Below are positions 17,956 to 24,479 of a stretch of DNA of 32,352 nucleotides, piece by piece. The notes under the pieces were generated by a model. The model saw only the letters and a program-made list of their open reading frames with translations, did no database searches and was not told the DNA's origin. The position numbers and the translations under genes were made by a program. This DNA comes from a virus. The DNA is taken from positions 1-32,352 of the IMG/VR virus record IMGVR_UViG_3300010391_000069, one strand, 5' to 3'. Each line of letters opens with the position of its first letter. Positions within the stretch are counted from its first letter, which is position 1.

Positions 17956-18384
17956 ATGAGTAAAGTAGGTATTGAAGAAGTAGAGGCAAAGCTGTTAGAA
18001 AATAAAATTGATGCAATTAAAGTTGCTCAAATTGTTAAACAGCTTGAAGAAGTTGTTGAGGAACTTAAAGCTGAAAAGGATACGACTCCAAAACCTAAGT
18101 GGGAATATGTAATTGTTCTTAATGATACGGACGGCCTCCTTACTGGCAAAGAGATTGCTGGCTGGGTGGTTCAACAAGAACAGGATGCAGATGCAGGATT
18201 GGTTCTTTCAAAGTTAAGAGAAGCTGCTAAAGCATGTAATGAAGCAGCCAAGAGAAAGAAGAATTACATTACAGATTTAGTTAGTCTTTTTGAAAGTCTT
18301 AAACCAAAGTGGACCAAAGAAAAGAAAATTAAGATCAAAACCAAAGAACTTACAAGAGTTCTTATAACCAATGGAAAGTTTTAA
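17956..18384 (+). CDS. Hypothetical protein with N-terminal coiled coil
   Basis: The 142-aa product begins with a heptad-rich helix (about residues 5-42, IVKQLEEVVEELKAEKD). A compact domain follows, including WEYVIVLNDTDGLLTGKEIAGWVVQQ, and then a basic tail. It resembles small conserved proteins of unknown function in other large phages, but I cannot name a family. Its stop shares a base with the next start (TAATG). Confidence 0.6.
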   Translation: MSKVGIEEVEAKLLENKIDAIKVAQIVKQLEEVVEELKAEKDTTPKPKWEYVIVLNDTDGLLTGKEIAGWVVQQEQDADAGLVLSKLREAAKACNEAAKRKKNYITDLVSLFESLKPKWTKEKKIKIKTKELTRVLITNGKF

Positions 18385-18626
18385 TGATTACAGCTTCACA
18401 AGCTCATAAACTCTCTAGAGAGAATAGAACAATGCATATTGTCGCAAGACAATTGGAATTCGTTTATAATTGGATTTATGGTAGAGCTATATTGGGTGAA
18501 TCAAAGTGCAATTGGATTGCTCCAGAAGAGTTTACCAAAGACGAAATTAAGCACATTGTTGAAAATGTTAGGGAAAGAGGGTTTGAAATAGAGAGACACC
18601 GAGATATTTATACCTTCTACTGGTGA
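18384..18626 (+). CDS. Small hypothetical protein
   Basis: This 80-aa frame (MITASQAHKLSRENRTMHIV) overlaps the previous stop by one base and ends 1 nt before the start of the interrupted gene. The N-terminus recalls short helical phage proteins that begin with ITA.A..LS. The function is not known. Confidence 0.6.
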   Translation: MITASQAHKLSRENRTMHIVARQLEFVYNWIYGRAILGESKCNWIAPEEFTKDEIKHIVENVRERGFEIERHRDIYTFYW

Positions 18627-18726
18627 TATGTACATTAAATTCTACTATAGAAAAATGTTCCATAAAACCAAACATTCAAAAGGTAAATGGGTTTGGGATG
18701 GTATAAAACATACAGAATGTCAACAA

Positions 18727-18749
18727 CCCCTACCCTAAAGGGATAGGGG
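18727..18749. repeat. Subterminal hairpin, tnpB-side end of the element
   Basis: CCCCTACCC pairs with GGG-A-TAGGGG across a TAAA loop, a 9-bp stem with a bulged A at 18743. It would be the folded DNA substrate for TnpA. On the minus strand it lies where the TnpB guide RNA (omega RNA) is expected to end, next to the flanking phage sequence. The tnpB stop codon (18730-18732) is inside the stem. Confidence 0.8.
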
Positions 18750-19869
18750 CTTGAACGGCCCCGAGGAGCGGGGACTTATATTCATTTGGCGTATTGACTG
18801 ACGCCTGCCCATCAAGTATGTTTCCATACGAAACGGGAAGTTTGGACCTCTTTGCTATATTCATAGCAGCATTAAGGTCAGCATCATACACAAGTCCACT
18901 TTTCGCAAAGAACCTACAACCTCTCCTATTACCTTCCAGCAATCCAGTCATACTATCAATCTGGGAAGTGTATTGGGGGCTAACAAGAACAACGCTCTTT
19001 CCAGCGTTTTCTGCCTTATAGGTTATTACTCTGCGAAGTTCGTATAATGGAACTTGTCCGATGCTATGTTTGTTTTGGTATTTGTTTTTCTTTCGTTTTA
19101 TGCTTTTCAGGTTCTCTAAACAAATGGTATCAGCATTAGTGTTAAGAACTATATTGGAAATCAAATGTGTTTGTTTCTTATTCTTATTTCTCTCTTTTCG
19201 TCTCAAAGAATATCTCAATTTCTTTCTGGCTGCTTTAGTTCCTTTGGACTTAAGTTCATCCTTAATATGCCGCAATCGTCTTTTGTCTCCGTTAAACTTT
19301 CTATCAATAATCACTCTGCCATCACTCATAGCAGCAGACCTGCGAATACCTAAATCAACTCCCAATGCTAATCTCTGCTTCACTTTCTCAACCTTATTCT
19401 CAAAAGAGAAAGCAATACAAATCTTTCCACTATCCTCATAGATAAGCGGGTCTTTGTATTGGTATTTTTCCATCAATTCTTTCAATCGTGGATACACAAC
19501 AAACTTAAATGTTTGTCTTTTGCCTGTGGTGGTGATACGAATAGAGAACTTATCAGGTATAGAGTAAAGTCGCTTATCTAATCTCATTGATAGGTTCTTC
19601 TTCTCAATCAATTTCTTTTTATGATTATTGGATTTAGCAGACCGATAGGAAGAAAGAACTTCCTGCTCTGCTTTGATTACAACTTGCGAAGGTATTTCTG
19701 GATTGGATTTGCGAACATTGTGATATACTTTGGAGTGTAGAACTACAAGAGAGTTTTTCTGCTCTGGTAGTTGTTGTTTAGAAGCATAATTGAATACAAA
19801 ACGATGGAACTCAAGCAACTTTTTCAGTTCTTGACTATCTCCTAAAATCGTGGTATTGTATGTAATCAT
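18730..19869 (-). CDS. tnpB: TnpB RNA-guided nuclease, zinc-finger cysteines absent
   Basis: I start at the internal ATG (MITYNTTILGDSQ), giving 379 aa; the frame is open 15 codons further upstream. The RuvC-like residues are in place: D172 in GVDLGIRRSAAMSDG, E252 in ICLENLKSIKRKK and D330 in YDADLNAAMNIA. Usually a four-cysteine zinc finger (two CxxC) lies between the last two. Here that stretch reads YTSQIDSMTGLLEGNRRGC and FFAKSGLV, so the CxxC pairs are replaced. I recall the SQID...TGLLEG pattern from other TnpB proteins, so this may be a natural subgroup rather than decay. TnpB is guided by an RNA made from the element end and cuts empty donor sites, which helps keep the element. Confidence 0.9.
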   Translation of the reverse strand: MITYNTTILGDSQELKKLLEFHRFVFNYASKQQLPEQKNSLVVLHSKVYHNVRKSNPEIPSQVVIKAEQEVLSSYRSAKSNNHKKKLIEKKNLSMRLDKRLYSIPDKFSIRITTTGKRQTFKFVVYPRLKELMEKYQYKDPLIYEDSGKICIAFSFENKVEKVKQRLALGVDLGIRRSAAMSDGRVIIDRKFNGDKRRLRHIKDELKSKGTKAARKKLRYSLRRKERNKNKKQTHLISNIVLNTNADTICLENLKSIKRKKNKYQNKHSIGQVPLYELRRVITYKAENAGKSVVLVSPQYTSQIDSMTGLLEGNRRGCRFFAKSGLVYDADLNAAMNIAKRSKLPVSYGNILDGQASVNTPNEYKSPLLGAVQAPIPLG

Positions 19870-19890
19870 ACTTGAGTATGAGTATAAGTA

Positions 19891-19937
19891 TATCATACAA
19901 AGAGAAAAAATCAATCTTTTTCGTATTTTGTATGATA
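19891..19937. promoter_or_regulatory. 11-bp inverted repeat in the tnpB-tnpA divergent region
   Basis: TATCATACAAA (19891-19901) and TTTGTATGATA (19927-19937) form a perfect inverted repeat with 25 nt between, in the gap between the divergent transposition genes. It could be an operator for joint control or a stem in the tnpA leader that hides translation; the right arm ends 10 nt before the tnpA ATG. Confidence 0.6.
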
Positions 19938-19947
19938 GTTATTGTAT

Positions 19948-20358
19948 ATGAGTAAAAAACAGAATTATCATCACGGGTCGCATAGCAAGTATTTACTTCA
20001 ATGCCATTTGGTTTTTGCTACGAAATATAGAAAAAGGATTTTGAGTGGACAACTGGATGACGATTTGAAGCAAATAATGTTGGACATATCCAATGAGAAA
20101 GGTATAACTATTGTAGCAATGGAAACAGATTTGGACCATATACACTTAATGGTTGACTATTCCCCTACTAAATCCGTTTTGGAAATGGTGAATAATTTCA
20201 AGTCAATTTCAACCTTTAGGATATACAAGAAGCATAGAGCATTTCTTAAAGGACATTTTTGGAAAGAGAATACATTATTTAGTGATGGATACTTTGTATG
20301 TTCGGTTGGAGAAGCATCACCAGAAGCAATTAAGAAATACATTGAAACACAAGGATAA
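19948..20358 (+). CDS. tnpA: IS200/IS605 Y1 transposase TnpA
   Basis: The 136-aa product has the normal length of the family. It shows the N-terminal YLLQCHLVFATKYRKRIL, the HUH metal-binding pair in DLDHIHLMVDY (H64, H66) and the catalytic tyrosine Y131 in AIKKYIETQG. It cuts and rejoins single-stranded DNA at the hairpin ends, moving on the lagging strand at replication forks. An in-frame TTG at 19942 is an alternative start; I prefer the ATG at 19948 (MSKKQNYHHG). The gene appears intact. A phage with many forks would be a good vehicle. Confidence 0.95.
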   Translation: MSKKQNYHHGSHSKYLLQCHLVFATKYRKRILSGQLDDDLKQIMLDISNEKGITIVAMETDLDHIHLMVDYSPTKSVLEMVNNFKSISTFRIYKKHRAFLKGHFWKENTLFSDGYFVCSVGEASPEAIKKYIETQG

Positions 20359-20372
20359 TTTTGTCGTTTCCT

Positions 20373-20395
20373 CCCCTACGCTAAAGCGGTAGGGG
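20373..20395. repeat. Subterminal hairpin, tnpA-side end of the element
   Basis: CCCCTACGC pairs with GC-G-GTAGGGG around a TAAA loop, a 9-bp stem with a bulged G at 20388. Its shape closely mirrors the hairpin at the other end, as expected of paired TnpA recognition structures. Confidence 0.8.
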
Positions 20396-20507
20396 TTTCT
20401 ACGACAAGCCGATATGAAAATACTCTGTATGAATACCTTCCTCCAAATGTATCTCCATTGATAGTAGAATATCTATGGTTAGACGAAGATTACTCAATAT
20501 AACCGTA

Positions 20508-20540
20508 TTGACAAATCCTTCTTTGGTGGTATATTATAAT
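20508..20540 (+). promoter_or_regulatory. Sigma70-like promoter
   Basis: TTGACA at 20508-20513 is followed after 16 nt by TATATT (20530-20535), with a TATAAT at 20535-20540 that is too far (21 nt) for ideal spacing. The ATG at 20542 follows at once, so a transcript from here would be nearly leaderless or would serve the genes further on. It resembles host-type early phage promoters and lies just after the interrupted gene. Confidence 0.5.
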
Positions 20541-20541
20541 C

Positions 20542-20700
20542 ATGAAGAAAAAGAAGTATTGGTATCGGTTTACATATGAAGAATGTCCGGTTTGTGGCAG
20601 TGGGGATGAATATAAGGAAAGAGTATATCGTAAACCAAAACCCAAAAATGTTATGAAAAGGCACATTTATAAACAGGTTTGGGACTATTGTGAGTTATAA
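20542..20700 (+). CDS. Small Lys-rich protein with a CxxC knuckle
   Basis: This 52-aa frame (MKKKKYWYRFTYEECPVCGS) has one CPVC pair and a further Cys near the C-terminus (VWDYCEL), so it may hold a small zinc site. It ends directly against the next ATG with no gap. The lysine-rich start and aromatic content are common in small phage proteins; no family is recognised. Confidence 0.6.
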   Translation: MKKKKYWYRFTYEECPVCGSGDEYKERVYRKPKPKNVMKRHIYKQVWDYCEL

Positions 20701-20889
20701 ATGTTAATTTTGAATTACGAGGAAACATTAGAATATTACAAAATATCAAAATTAAAGCATTTTGATAGTAATATCAATACATGGCCATTATATCATACAC
20801 AGATTTCTAAATTTTTAGAAAAAGTAATAAAGAAATATGATGTAGAAAAAGATACTCTTTCATTCAATCTTAATTTCTATTATATATGA
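20701..20889 (+). CDS. Small hypothetical protein
   Basis: A 62-aa frame (MLILNYEETLEYYKISKLKH) starts immediately after the previous stop and overlaps the next gene by 4 nt (ATGA). It is rich in Tyr, Lys and Asn, soluble, and has no motif that I recognise. Support for it being real comes mainly from its tight packing. Confidence 0.5.
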   Translation: MLILNYEETLEYYKISKLKHFDSNINTWPLYHTQISKFLEKVIKKYDVEKDTLSFNLNFYYI

Positions 20890-21407
20890 AAAAAGCGTTA
20901 GTAATAAAAGCCGAAAGGACGATGGAAAAGGTTAGAGCCTTAACTCGTCATATTCGTAATGTTGAGGATAACGCCCTTTTGCTAGGTGAAAGGCTTATTA
21001 TGAATGGTGAAATTGATTTAGGACACCATTTAATTGCTAATGGTTTTGGACATGATTTAAGTAAGTTTAGTGGAATTGAGTGGGATGAATTGATCATCGG
21101 ACCTCCTACCGAAAAAGAAGAAAATAAACTTAAACTAAAAATGGCAGTTTATCAACATCAATCGGTTAACAAACATCACCCCGAAGCATGGCCTAATGGT
21201 ATTAAAGAGATGCCCGATGTTTTTTTACTGGAAATGATTTGTGACTGGAAAAGTCGATCTGAGGAATTTGGTACATCTCTTAAGGATTGGATTAATGAGG
21301 CCGCTGTTAAAAAATGGGGATTTTCTAATGATGATGAAATATACAAAAAAATAATGAAATATGTAGATATTTTGTGTGAAACACCATTTCAAAATTTAGA
21401 AAAATGA
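20886..21407 (+). CDS. DUF5662-like, HD-like protein
   Basis: The 173-aa product has histidine and aspartate clusters in the order HHLIANGFGHDLSKF (about residues 53-67), YQHQSVNKHHPEAW (about 89-102) and LLEMICDWKSRSEEFG (about 113-128). This pattern matches a small metal-binding, HD-like family found in phages and bacteria that I know as DUF5662; its reaction is unsettled. The His/Asp set suggests a metal-dependent phosphohydrolase-like fold. The gene is translationally coupled (ATGA) on both sides. Confidence 0.7.
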   Translation: MKKALVIKAERTMEKVRALTRHIRNVEDNALLLGERLIMNGEIDLGHHLIANGFGHDLSKFSGIEWDELIIGPPTEKEENKLKLKMAVYQHQSVNKHHPEAWPNGIKEMPDVFLLEMICDWKSRSEEFGTSLKDWINEAAVKKWGFSNDDEIYKKIMKYVDILCETPFQNLEK

Positions 21408-21517
21408 AAATTATTAAACCTTTTGTTGCTTTTTTTATAGTGTTAATTGGTATAGTAGGAGTATTCTTTATGATTCTAAAGAAGTCATTATGTACAAAAG
21501 GAAAGGCGACCAATTAA
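21404..21517 (+). CDS. 37-aa single-pass membrane peptide
   Basis: The ATG overlaps the previous stop (ATGA). After MKIIKP comes a hydrophobic run (residues 7-25, FVAFFIVLIGIVGVFFMIL) and then a basic tail with one Cys, so the N-in or N-out membrane anchor is nearly all there is. It is the last gene of its operon and its stop lies inside the terminator stem. Small membrane peptides of this kind occur in phage early regions. Function unknown. Confidence 0.5.
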   Translation: MKIIKPFVAFFIVLIGIVGVFFMILKKSLCTKGKATN

Positions 21518-21530
21518 GGCCGCCTTTTCT
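21501..21530. terminator. Probable terminator between convergent operons
   Basis: AAGGCGACC and GGCCGCCTT can pair with one mismatch around AATTAA, and a T-rich tract follows. It lies between the plus-strand small-gene operon and the minus-strand operon that ends at 21551. Confidence 0.5.
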
Positions 21531-21550
21531 CCCATCCCGAACGAATAAAA

Positions 21551-22126
21551 TTATCCCCTAGATAACATAGCGTTTGGAGTTGTTTCGGTATCGGTTTGTT
21601 CACATGTTCCAATTTCACTCATATTAAGTTCTGTTTGTACATCTTCAGGAACAGCACCCGATGTTTCGGTTTCATTTATGGCTTCCATTGAATAATATCT
21701 TTCCATGATATTACCATAATCTTCATATAGAGCAGCCAATTGACCTTGTTTACCTACACATTCCTGAGCTAACTTTTGAAATTCTTTAACAATACCATCC
21801 ATCTGCTTAAAGTCACGTTGTACAGTTTCCTTTTGAATGAAATCTGAATTGTTTTCATTCATAGCATATTTCTTCGCCATTATTGCTAATTCACTTAGTT
21901 CTTTGGCTGCCTCTCTAATGGCTGTATCTCCACGCAAGGATTGACCATGCTTACCAAATCTTCCAATCATTTCCAACATTTTTTTCTTCTCTCCTTGAGA
22001 CAGAGTATTAGATGGTTCACCAAACTTGCCAGTTTTTTCAGGAATCTTATCCATATTTTCGATAATTTCCTTTAAACTAAATGGTCGGACTGTTAGATCT
22101 TCTTTTATAAAATTTACTTGTTTCAT
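21551..22126 (-). CDS. Hypothetical helical protein of the minus-strand cluster
   Basis: The 191-aa product (MKQVNFIKEDLTVRPFSLKE) is helical and charged, with a disordered acidic C-terminus. The string INETETSGAV near residue 155 joins an I-N-E with the SGAV pattern also seen in the head-module protein at 10559-11272. The start codon lies 4 nt downstream of a TATTTATA motif on this strand, and no Shine-Dalgarno sequence fits in between. No family is recognised; a head-associated role is a guess from these shared motifs. Confidence 0.6.
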   Translation of the reverse strand: MKQVNFIKEDLTVRPFSLKEIIENMDKIPEKTGKFGEPSNTLSQGEKKKMLEMIGRFGKHGQSLRGDTAIREAAKELSELAIMAKKYAMNENNSDFIQKETVQRDFKQMDGIVKEFQKLAQECVGKQGQLAALYEDYGNIMERYYSMEAINETETSGAVPEDVQTELNMSEIGTCEQTDTETTPNAMLSRG

Positions 22127-22130
22127 ATGC

Positions 22131-22138
22131 TATAAATA
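22131..22138 (-). promoter_or_regulatory. Candidate late-promoter element TATTTATA (minus strand)
   Basis: Read on the minus strand, TATTTATA ends 4 nt before the ATG of the gene at 21551-22126. There is no room for a ribosome binding site, so a promoter here would give a leaderless message. Confidence 0.45.
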
Positions 22139-22158
22139 TCTTTCTATTTGTGAATGTG

Positions 22159-22536
22159 TTAACTTTTGTAGGGTTCATTAGCAAACTTCTGATCGTATTT
22201 TGTAAAGTATTCGGTTAACTCTGTAAATGTAGGAAATACATGTTTTATGGGATTATTTTCTTCTTCCTCGTTTTTTTGAGGCATATTATCATAATCAACC
22301 GATTCTGCATTTTCTGGTTTACTAGTTTTAGAATAATCCTCTACTACAAATCCCAAACCCCTTTTGTGATGAACTTTAATATGTGGATTTTTTAAAGCAA
22401 ATGAATATTGACCATCTGGCTTAAAATCCATATCATTCATGAAATCATAATCGGTTATTTTCCAATTATCAAGAGGAGTTAGATTCTTCCCCTCTTCTTG
22501 TTGTAATCTATGAAGAATTTCCTTTAATTTTATCAT
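22159..22536 (-). CDS. Hypothetical protein starting MIKLKEIL
   Basis: The 125-aa product starts MIKLKEILHRLQQEEGKN, sharing its first residues with the proteins at 11269 and 31627-32157, which begin with the same MIKLK. The body has GLGFVVEDYSK near residue 60 and an acidic stretch KNEEEENN near 90. Its start overlaps the preceding stop by 4 nt (ATGA). The shared leader suggests a common targeting signal. No family is recognised. Confidence 0.6.
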   Translation of the reverse strand: MIKLKEILHRLQQEEGKNLTPLDNWKITDYDFMNDMDFKPDGQYSFALKNPHIKVHHKRGLGFVVEDYSKTSKPENAESVDYDNMPQKNEEEENNPIKHVFPTFTELTEYFTKYDQKFANEPYKS

Positions 22537-23033
22537 AATACTACATCTTTTAGAAATTCAACAAGAATTGCTCCACCTTTAATTTCATCTTTAAATGTAT
22601 TTGATTTTTTAATTGTAATATCATCAATACCCATTTCCTTTTTACGTTGGTCATCAGATTTTGGAGTACCTACCATTGGTGCTGTTGTGGTTTGAGGACC
22701 CATAGACATTAGTGAAGGAGTATTATTCATTCCCATTGCTGGTTGGGCACCCATCGGAGCAGAAGTCCCCATTGGATCTATTGGCATTTGTTCATTAAGT
22801 TTTTCAGGCCAATTTACATATATTTTTGATTCGTTCTTTGGAAGATGTTTTTTCCAATATTCTTTGCTTTCTTCGTATGGATCCGTTCCACTTGCAAAAT
22901 CAGGATTGGTTGGAACACTCATATCATTTGATGGAGTTGGTTGATCAGGAGTTCCTAAATTTTCCATCATAGGTGGACCACCAAGTCCGCCACCTAAACC
23001 ACCACCAAGACCACCACCAAGACCTCCGCCCAC
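22533..23033 (-). CDS. Gly/Leu-repeat protein, in frame with the upstream gene across a TAG
   Basis: From a GTG at 23033 the frame encodes 166 aa: a GGGL repeat, then GPPMMENLGTP, a Pro/Met/Thr-rich middle and a short folded C-terminus (DDITIKKSNTFKDEIKGG). The Gly repeat and following segment resemble the portal tail. An AGGAGG lies 4 nt before the GTG and would serve as a ribosome binding site, but the same bases are Gly codons. The frame continues without another stop into the upstream gene through a single TAG (23052-23054). It may therefore be the second half of one gene with a nonsense codon or readthrough. Confidence 0.55.
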   Translation of the reverse strand: MGGGLGGGLGGGLGGGLGGPPMMENLGTPDQPTPSNDMSVPTNPDFASGTDPYEESKEYWKKHLPKNESKIYVNWPEKLNEQMPIDPMGTSAPMGAQPAMGMNNTPSLMSMGPQTTTAPMVGTPKSDDQRKKEMGIDDITIKKSNTFKDEIKGGAILVEFLKDVVL

Positions 23034-23051
23034 ATTTCCTCCTGGTTGTTG

Positions 23052-23576
23052 CTATTGTTTATCTTGAGGACTTTCTGGTTTAGTTTGTTTAATAAAAGCA
23101 ACATATACAAAATCTGCACCCTCACGCAATTTTTTTACAATTATTGTAGAACTATTTCTAAATGTATCTGTAATTTCATATCTAATAGAATTAGCTTCAA
23201 TCTTTTTTGGTTTCTTTTCTTGAAATGTATTAACCGCTTCTAATTCTTTTTCTGAAAATCTTTGACCAAGAAAACGTTTTACATATTCTTCGTATTTTCC
23301 TTCAACATTAAATTCCTTTGTGATGACATTCTCTTTTGTTCCTTTATCTTCATTTGGATAATAAAATTCATCAACAACACCCCGGGAATCTTTTAGAACG
23401 GCTAAAACAGCTTTTTTCATTTTTAATTCAGCTTTTAGTTTGGTAAAATCTTCAATATCACTATCTGTCATTGAATCAGCTACTTTGTGAAGATGTGTAT
23501 CTCCATAATTAGGATTGTGCTTGGCGTGTTTGACGGCCAGGAAAAATCTTCTCTGCTTTTCATTTTGTGCGGGCAT
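23052..23576 (-). CDS. Hypothetical protein with an N-terminal QRRFF/KVADSM motif
   Basis: The 174-aa product starts MPAQNEKQRRFFLAVKHAKH and includes HKVADSMTDSDIEDF near residue 30-45. This resembles a short motif of small phage and bacterial proteins (DUF3008-like, KVAxSM..xD..DFA), but I am not sure of the match. A lysine-rich alpha/beta part follows. The ATG has a GGAG ribosome binding site and overlaps the end of the homing endonuclease by 17 nt. It ends in the only phage TAG stop besides that at 30685, with the next frame continuing in phase. As one frame, the two would give 347 aa. Confidence 0.6.
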   Translation of the reverse strand: MPAQNEKQRRFFLAVKHAKHNPNYGDTHLHKVADSMTDSDIEDFTKLKAELKMKKAVLAVLKDSRGVVDEFYYPNEDKGTKENVITKEFNVEGKYEEYVKRFLGQRFSEKELEAVNTFQEKKPKKIEANSIRYEITDTFRNSSTIIVKKLREGADFVYVAFIKQTKPESPQDKQ

Positions 23577-24333
23577 TGATATACTCCATTATTTTGTTTT
23601 GAACCAAGTCAAAATCTTTGTTTATTTCTGTTCCTTTGAATCGTAATACAATATAATTATTTTCATTTAATTTTTTATTTACTATGTTATCACGTTGTAT
23701 AGCATTTGGTAGACTATGCCAATAGTCTCCATCCGCAAATATAACTATATTTGGTTTTATAAGAAAGTCAGCATTTACTATATCTTTTATACGTGGTTGA
23801 TATTCAAATAATACATTTTTATCCGTTAAAAATTTTTTAAGTTTAAGTTCTATATCAGTTCCTCCAAATTTTTGTTTTGGTAAAAGATGTATCATTCTAC
23901 AAGAACAACTACAATATTTTCTGTTTTTCTTTGGAAGATCTATAATTTCTTTACTACAATTTAAACAGTTTGTTTTTATTCTCATATTTTCACAATGAGA
24001 TTTCCAATATTTTCTTGAGCAAAATAGACCATATCCTTTATTAGAACGATAAATAGGAATAAAAAACTCACCATTACACAATTTACAGAAATGAAGTTGA
24101 TTACCACCTTTCCATTTGGGATGTTTTTCCAATTTTAATCCTTTTTTTCTATTTGCTTCTAAAGTATTGCATGATACTAATATTTTTTTAGTATATTCTA
24201 GATTTTCTCTGTGTAATTTCTTAACATTATAACTGCAATTACAAGATCTACTACAAAAGTTCTTTTTTATTACATCTCGGTTAATTTTCAGTATGAGGTG
24301 TTTTCCAATATTACTAAAATCCAAATGTTTCAT
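23560..24333 (-). CDS. Free-standing homing endonuclease, zinc knuckles plus Vsr-like (EDxHD) nuclease
   Basis: The 257-aa product has several Cys pairs (CSRSCNC near 27-33, CKLC at 83-86, CLNC at 123-126, CSCSC at 141-145), suggesting two or three zinc knuckles. A Vsr/DUF559-like nuclease follows: E162 in GGTDIELKL, D189 in NADFLI, and FADGDYWHS with H206. The nuclease resembles that of the gene at 14908-15873, though the DNA-binding parts differ. The gene has a TATTTATA motif 6 nt before its ATG and overlaps the start of the next gene by 17 nt. It lies directly beside the scaffold gene, the usual type of homing site. Confidence 0.82.
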   Translation of the reverse strand: MKHLDFSNIGKHLILKINRDVIKKNFCSRSCNCSYNVKKLHRENLEYTKKILVSCNTLEANRKKGLKLEKHPKWKGGNQLHFCKLCNGEFFIPIYRSNKGYGLFCSRKYWKSHCENMRIKTNCLNCSKEIIDLPKKNRKYCSCSCRMIHLLPKQKFGGTDIELKLKKFLTDKNVLFEYQPRIKDIVNADFLIKPNIVIFADGDYWHSLPNAIQRDNIVNKKLNENNYIVLRFKGTEINKDFDLVQNKIMEYINARTK

Positions 24334-24339
24334 ATATAC

Positions 24340-24347
24340 TATAAATA
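24340..24347 (-). promoter_or_regulatory. Candidate late-promoter element TATTTATA (minus strand)
   Basis: The motif ends 6 nt before the endonuclease ATG at 24333 and faces away from the plus-strand copy at 24387-24394, making a divergent pair in a 146-nt gap. Confidence 0.45.
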
Positions 24348-24386
24348 TTTACAATTTTTTATAACTTTACAATTTATCAATATACT

Positions 24387-24394
24387 TATTTATA
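24387..24394 (+). promoter_or_regulatory. Candidate late-promoter element TATTTATA before the scaffold gene
   Basis: The motif lies 85 nt before the scaffold ATG (24480). A 13-codon frame starting at 24398 lies in the leader. An AGGA ribosome binding site precedes the scaffold start. Confidence 0.45.
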
Positions 24395-24479
24395 GAAATG
24401 CAGCAATCCTTTGCTGCCAATCGTTTTAAACTTCATTGAAATTCCAATAATTTCAGAAAATCATAGGAAAAACAATTAT

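Larger units (their letters stand above)
18719..20402. mobile_element. IS200/IS605-family element, divergent tnpA and tnpB, both ends with hairpins
   Basis: A Y1 transposase (tnpA, plus strand) and a tnpB RNA-guided nuclease (minus strand) are flanked by two subterminal hairpins with the same CCCCTA stem start and TAAA loop (18727-18749 and 20373-20395). No terminal inverted repeats or target duplications are expected in this family, and none are obvious. The exact ends are therefore uncertain by a few bases: in-frame repair of the host gene favours a length of 1683, against 1684 for the ends listed. The tnpB 3' side lies at the low-coordinate end, so in the usual orientation that is the element's right end. 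Its intact genes suggest recent insertion. Confidence 0.88.
18628..20502 (+). pseudogene. Small phage gene split by the IS200/IS605-type element
   Basis: The left part starts at ATG 18628 and reads MYIKFYYRKMFHKTK onward until it runs into the element near 18719, where an in-frame TAA inside the insertion ends it. Right of the element, from about 20403, the same frame class (position modulo 3) reads SRYENTLYEYLPPNVSPLIV and ends at TAA 20500-20502. Removing 1683 bases, a multiple of three and close to the inferred element length, would rejoin them as a protein of about 63 aa. The uninterrupted gene is thus a small soluble phage protein of unknown function, disrupted by transposition. Confidence 0.7.

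Noticed and set aside
24411-24479. Start of the scaffold frame at TTG 24411.
   Set aside because: The first 23 residues are not scaffold-like, and ATG 24480 has a ribosome binding site and a typical gp22 start.
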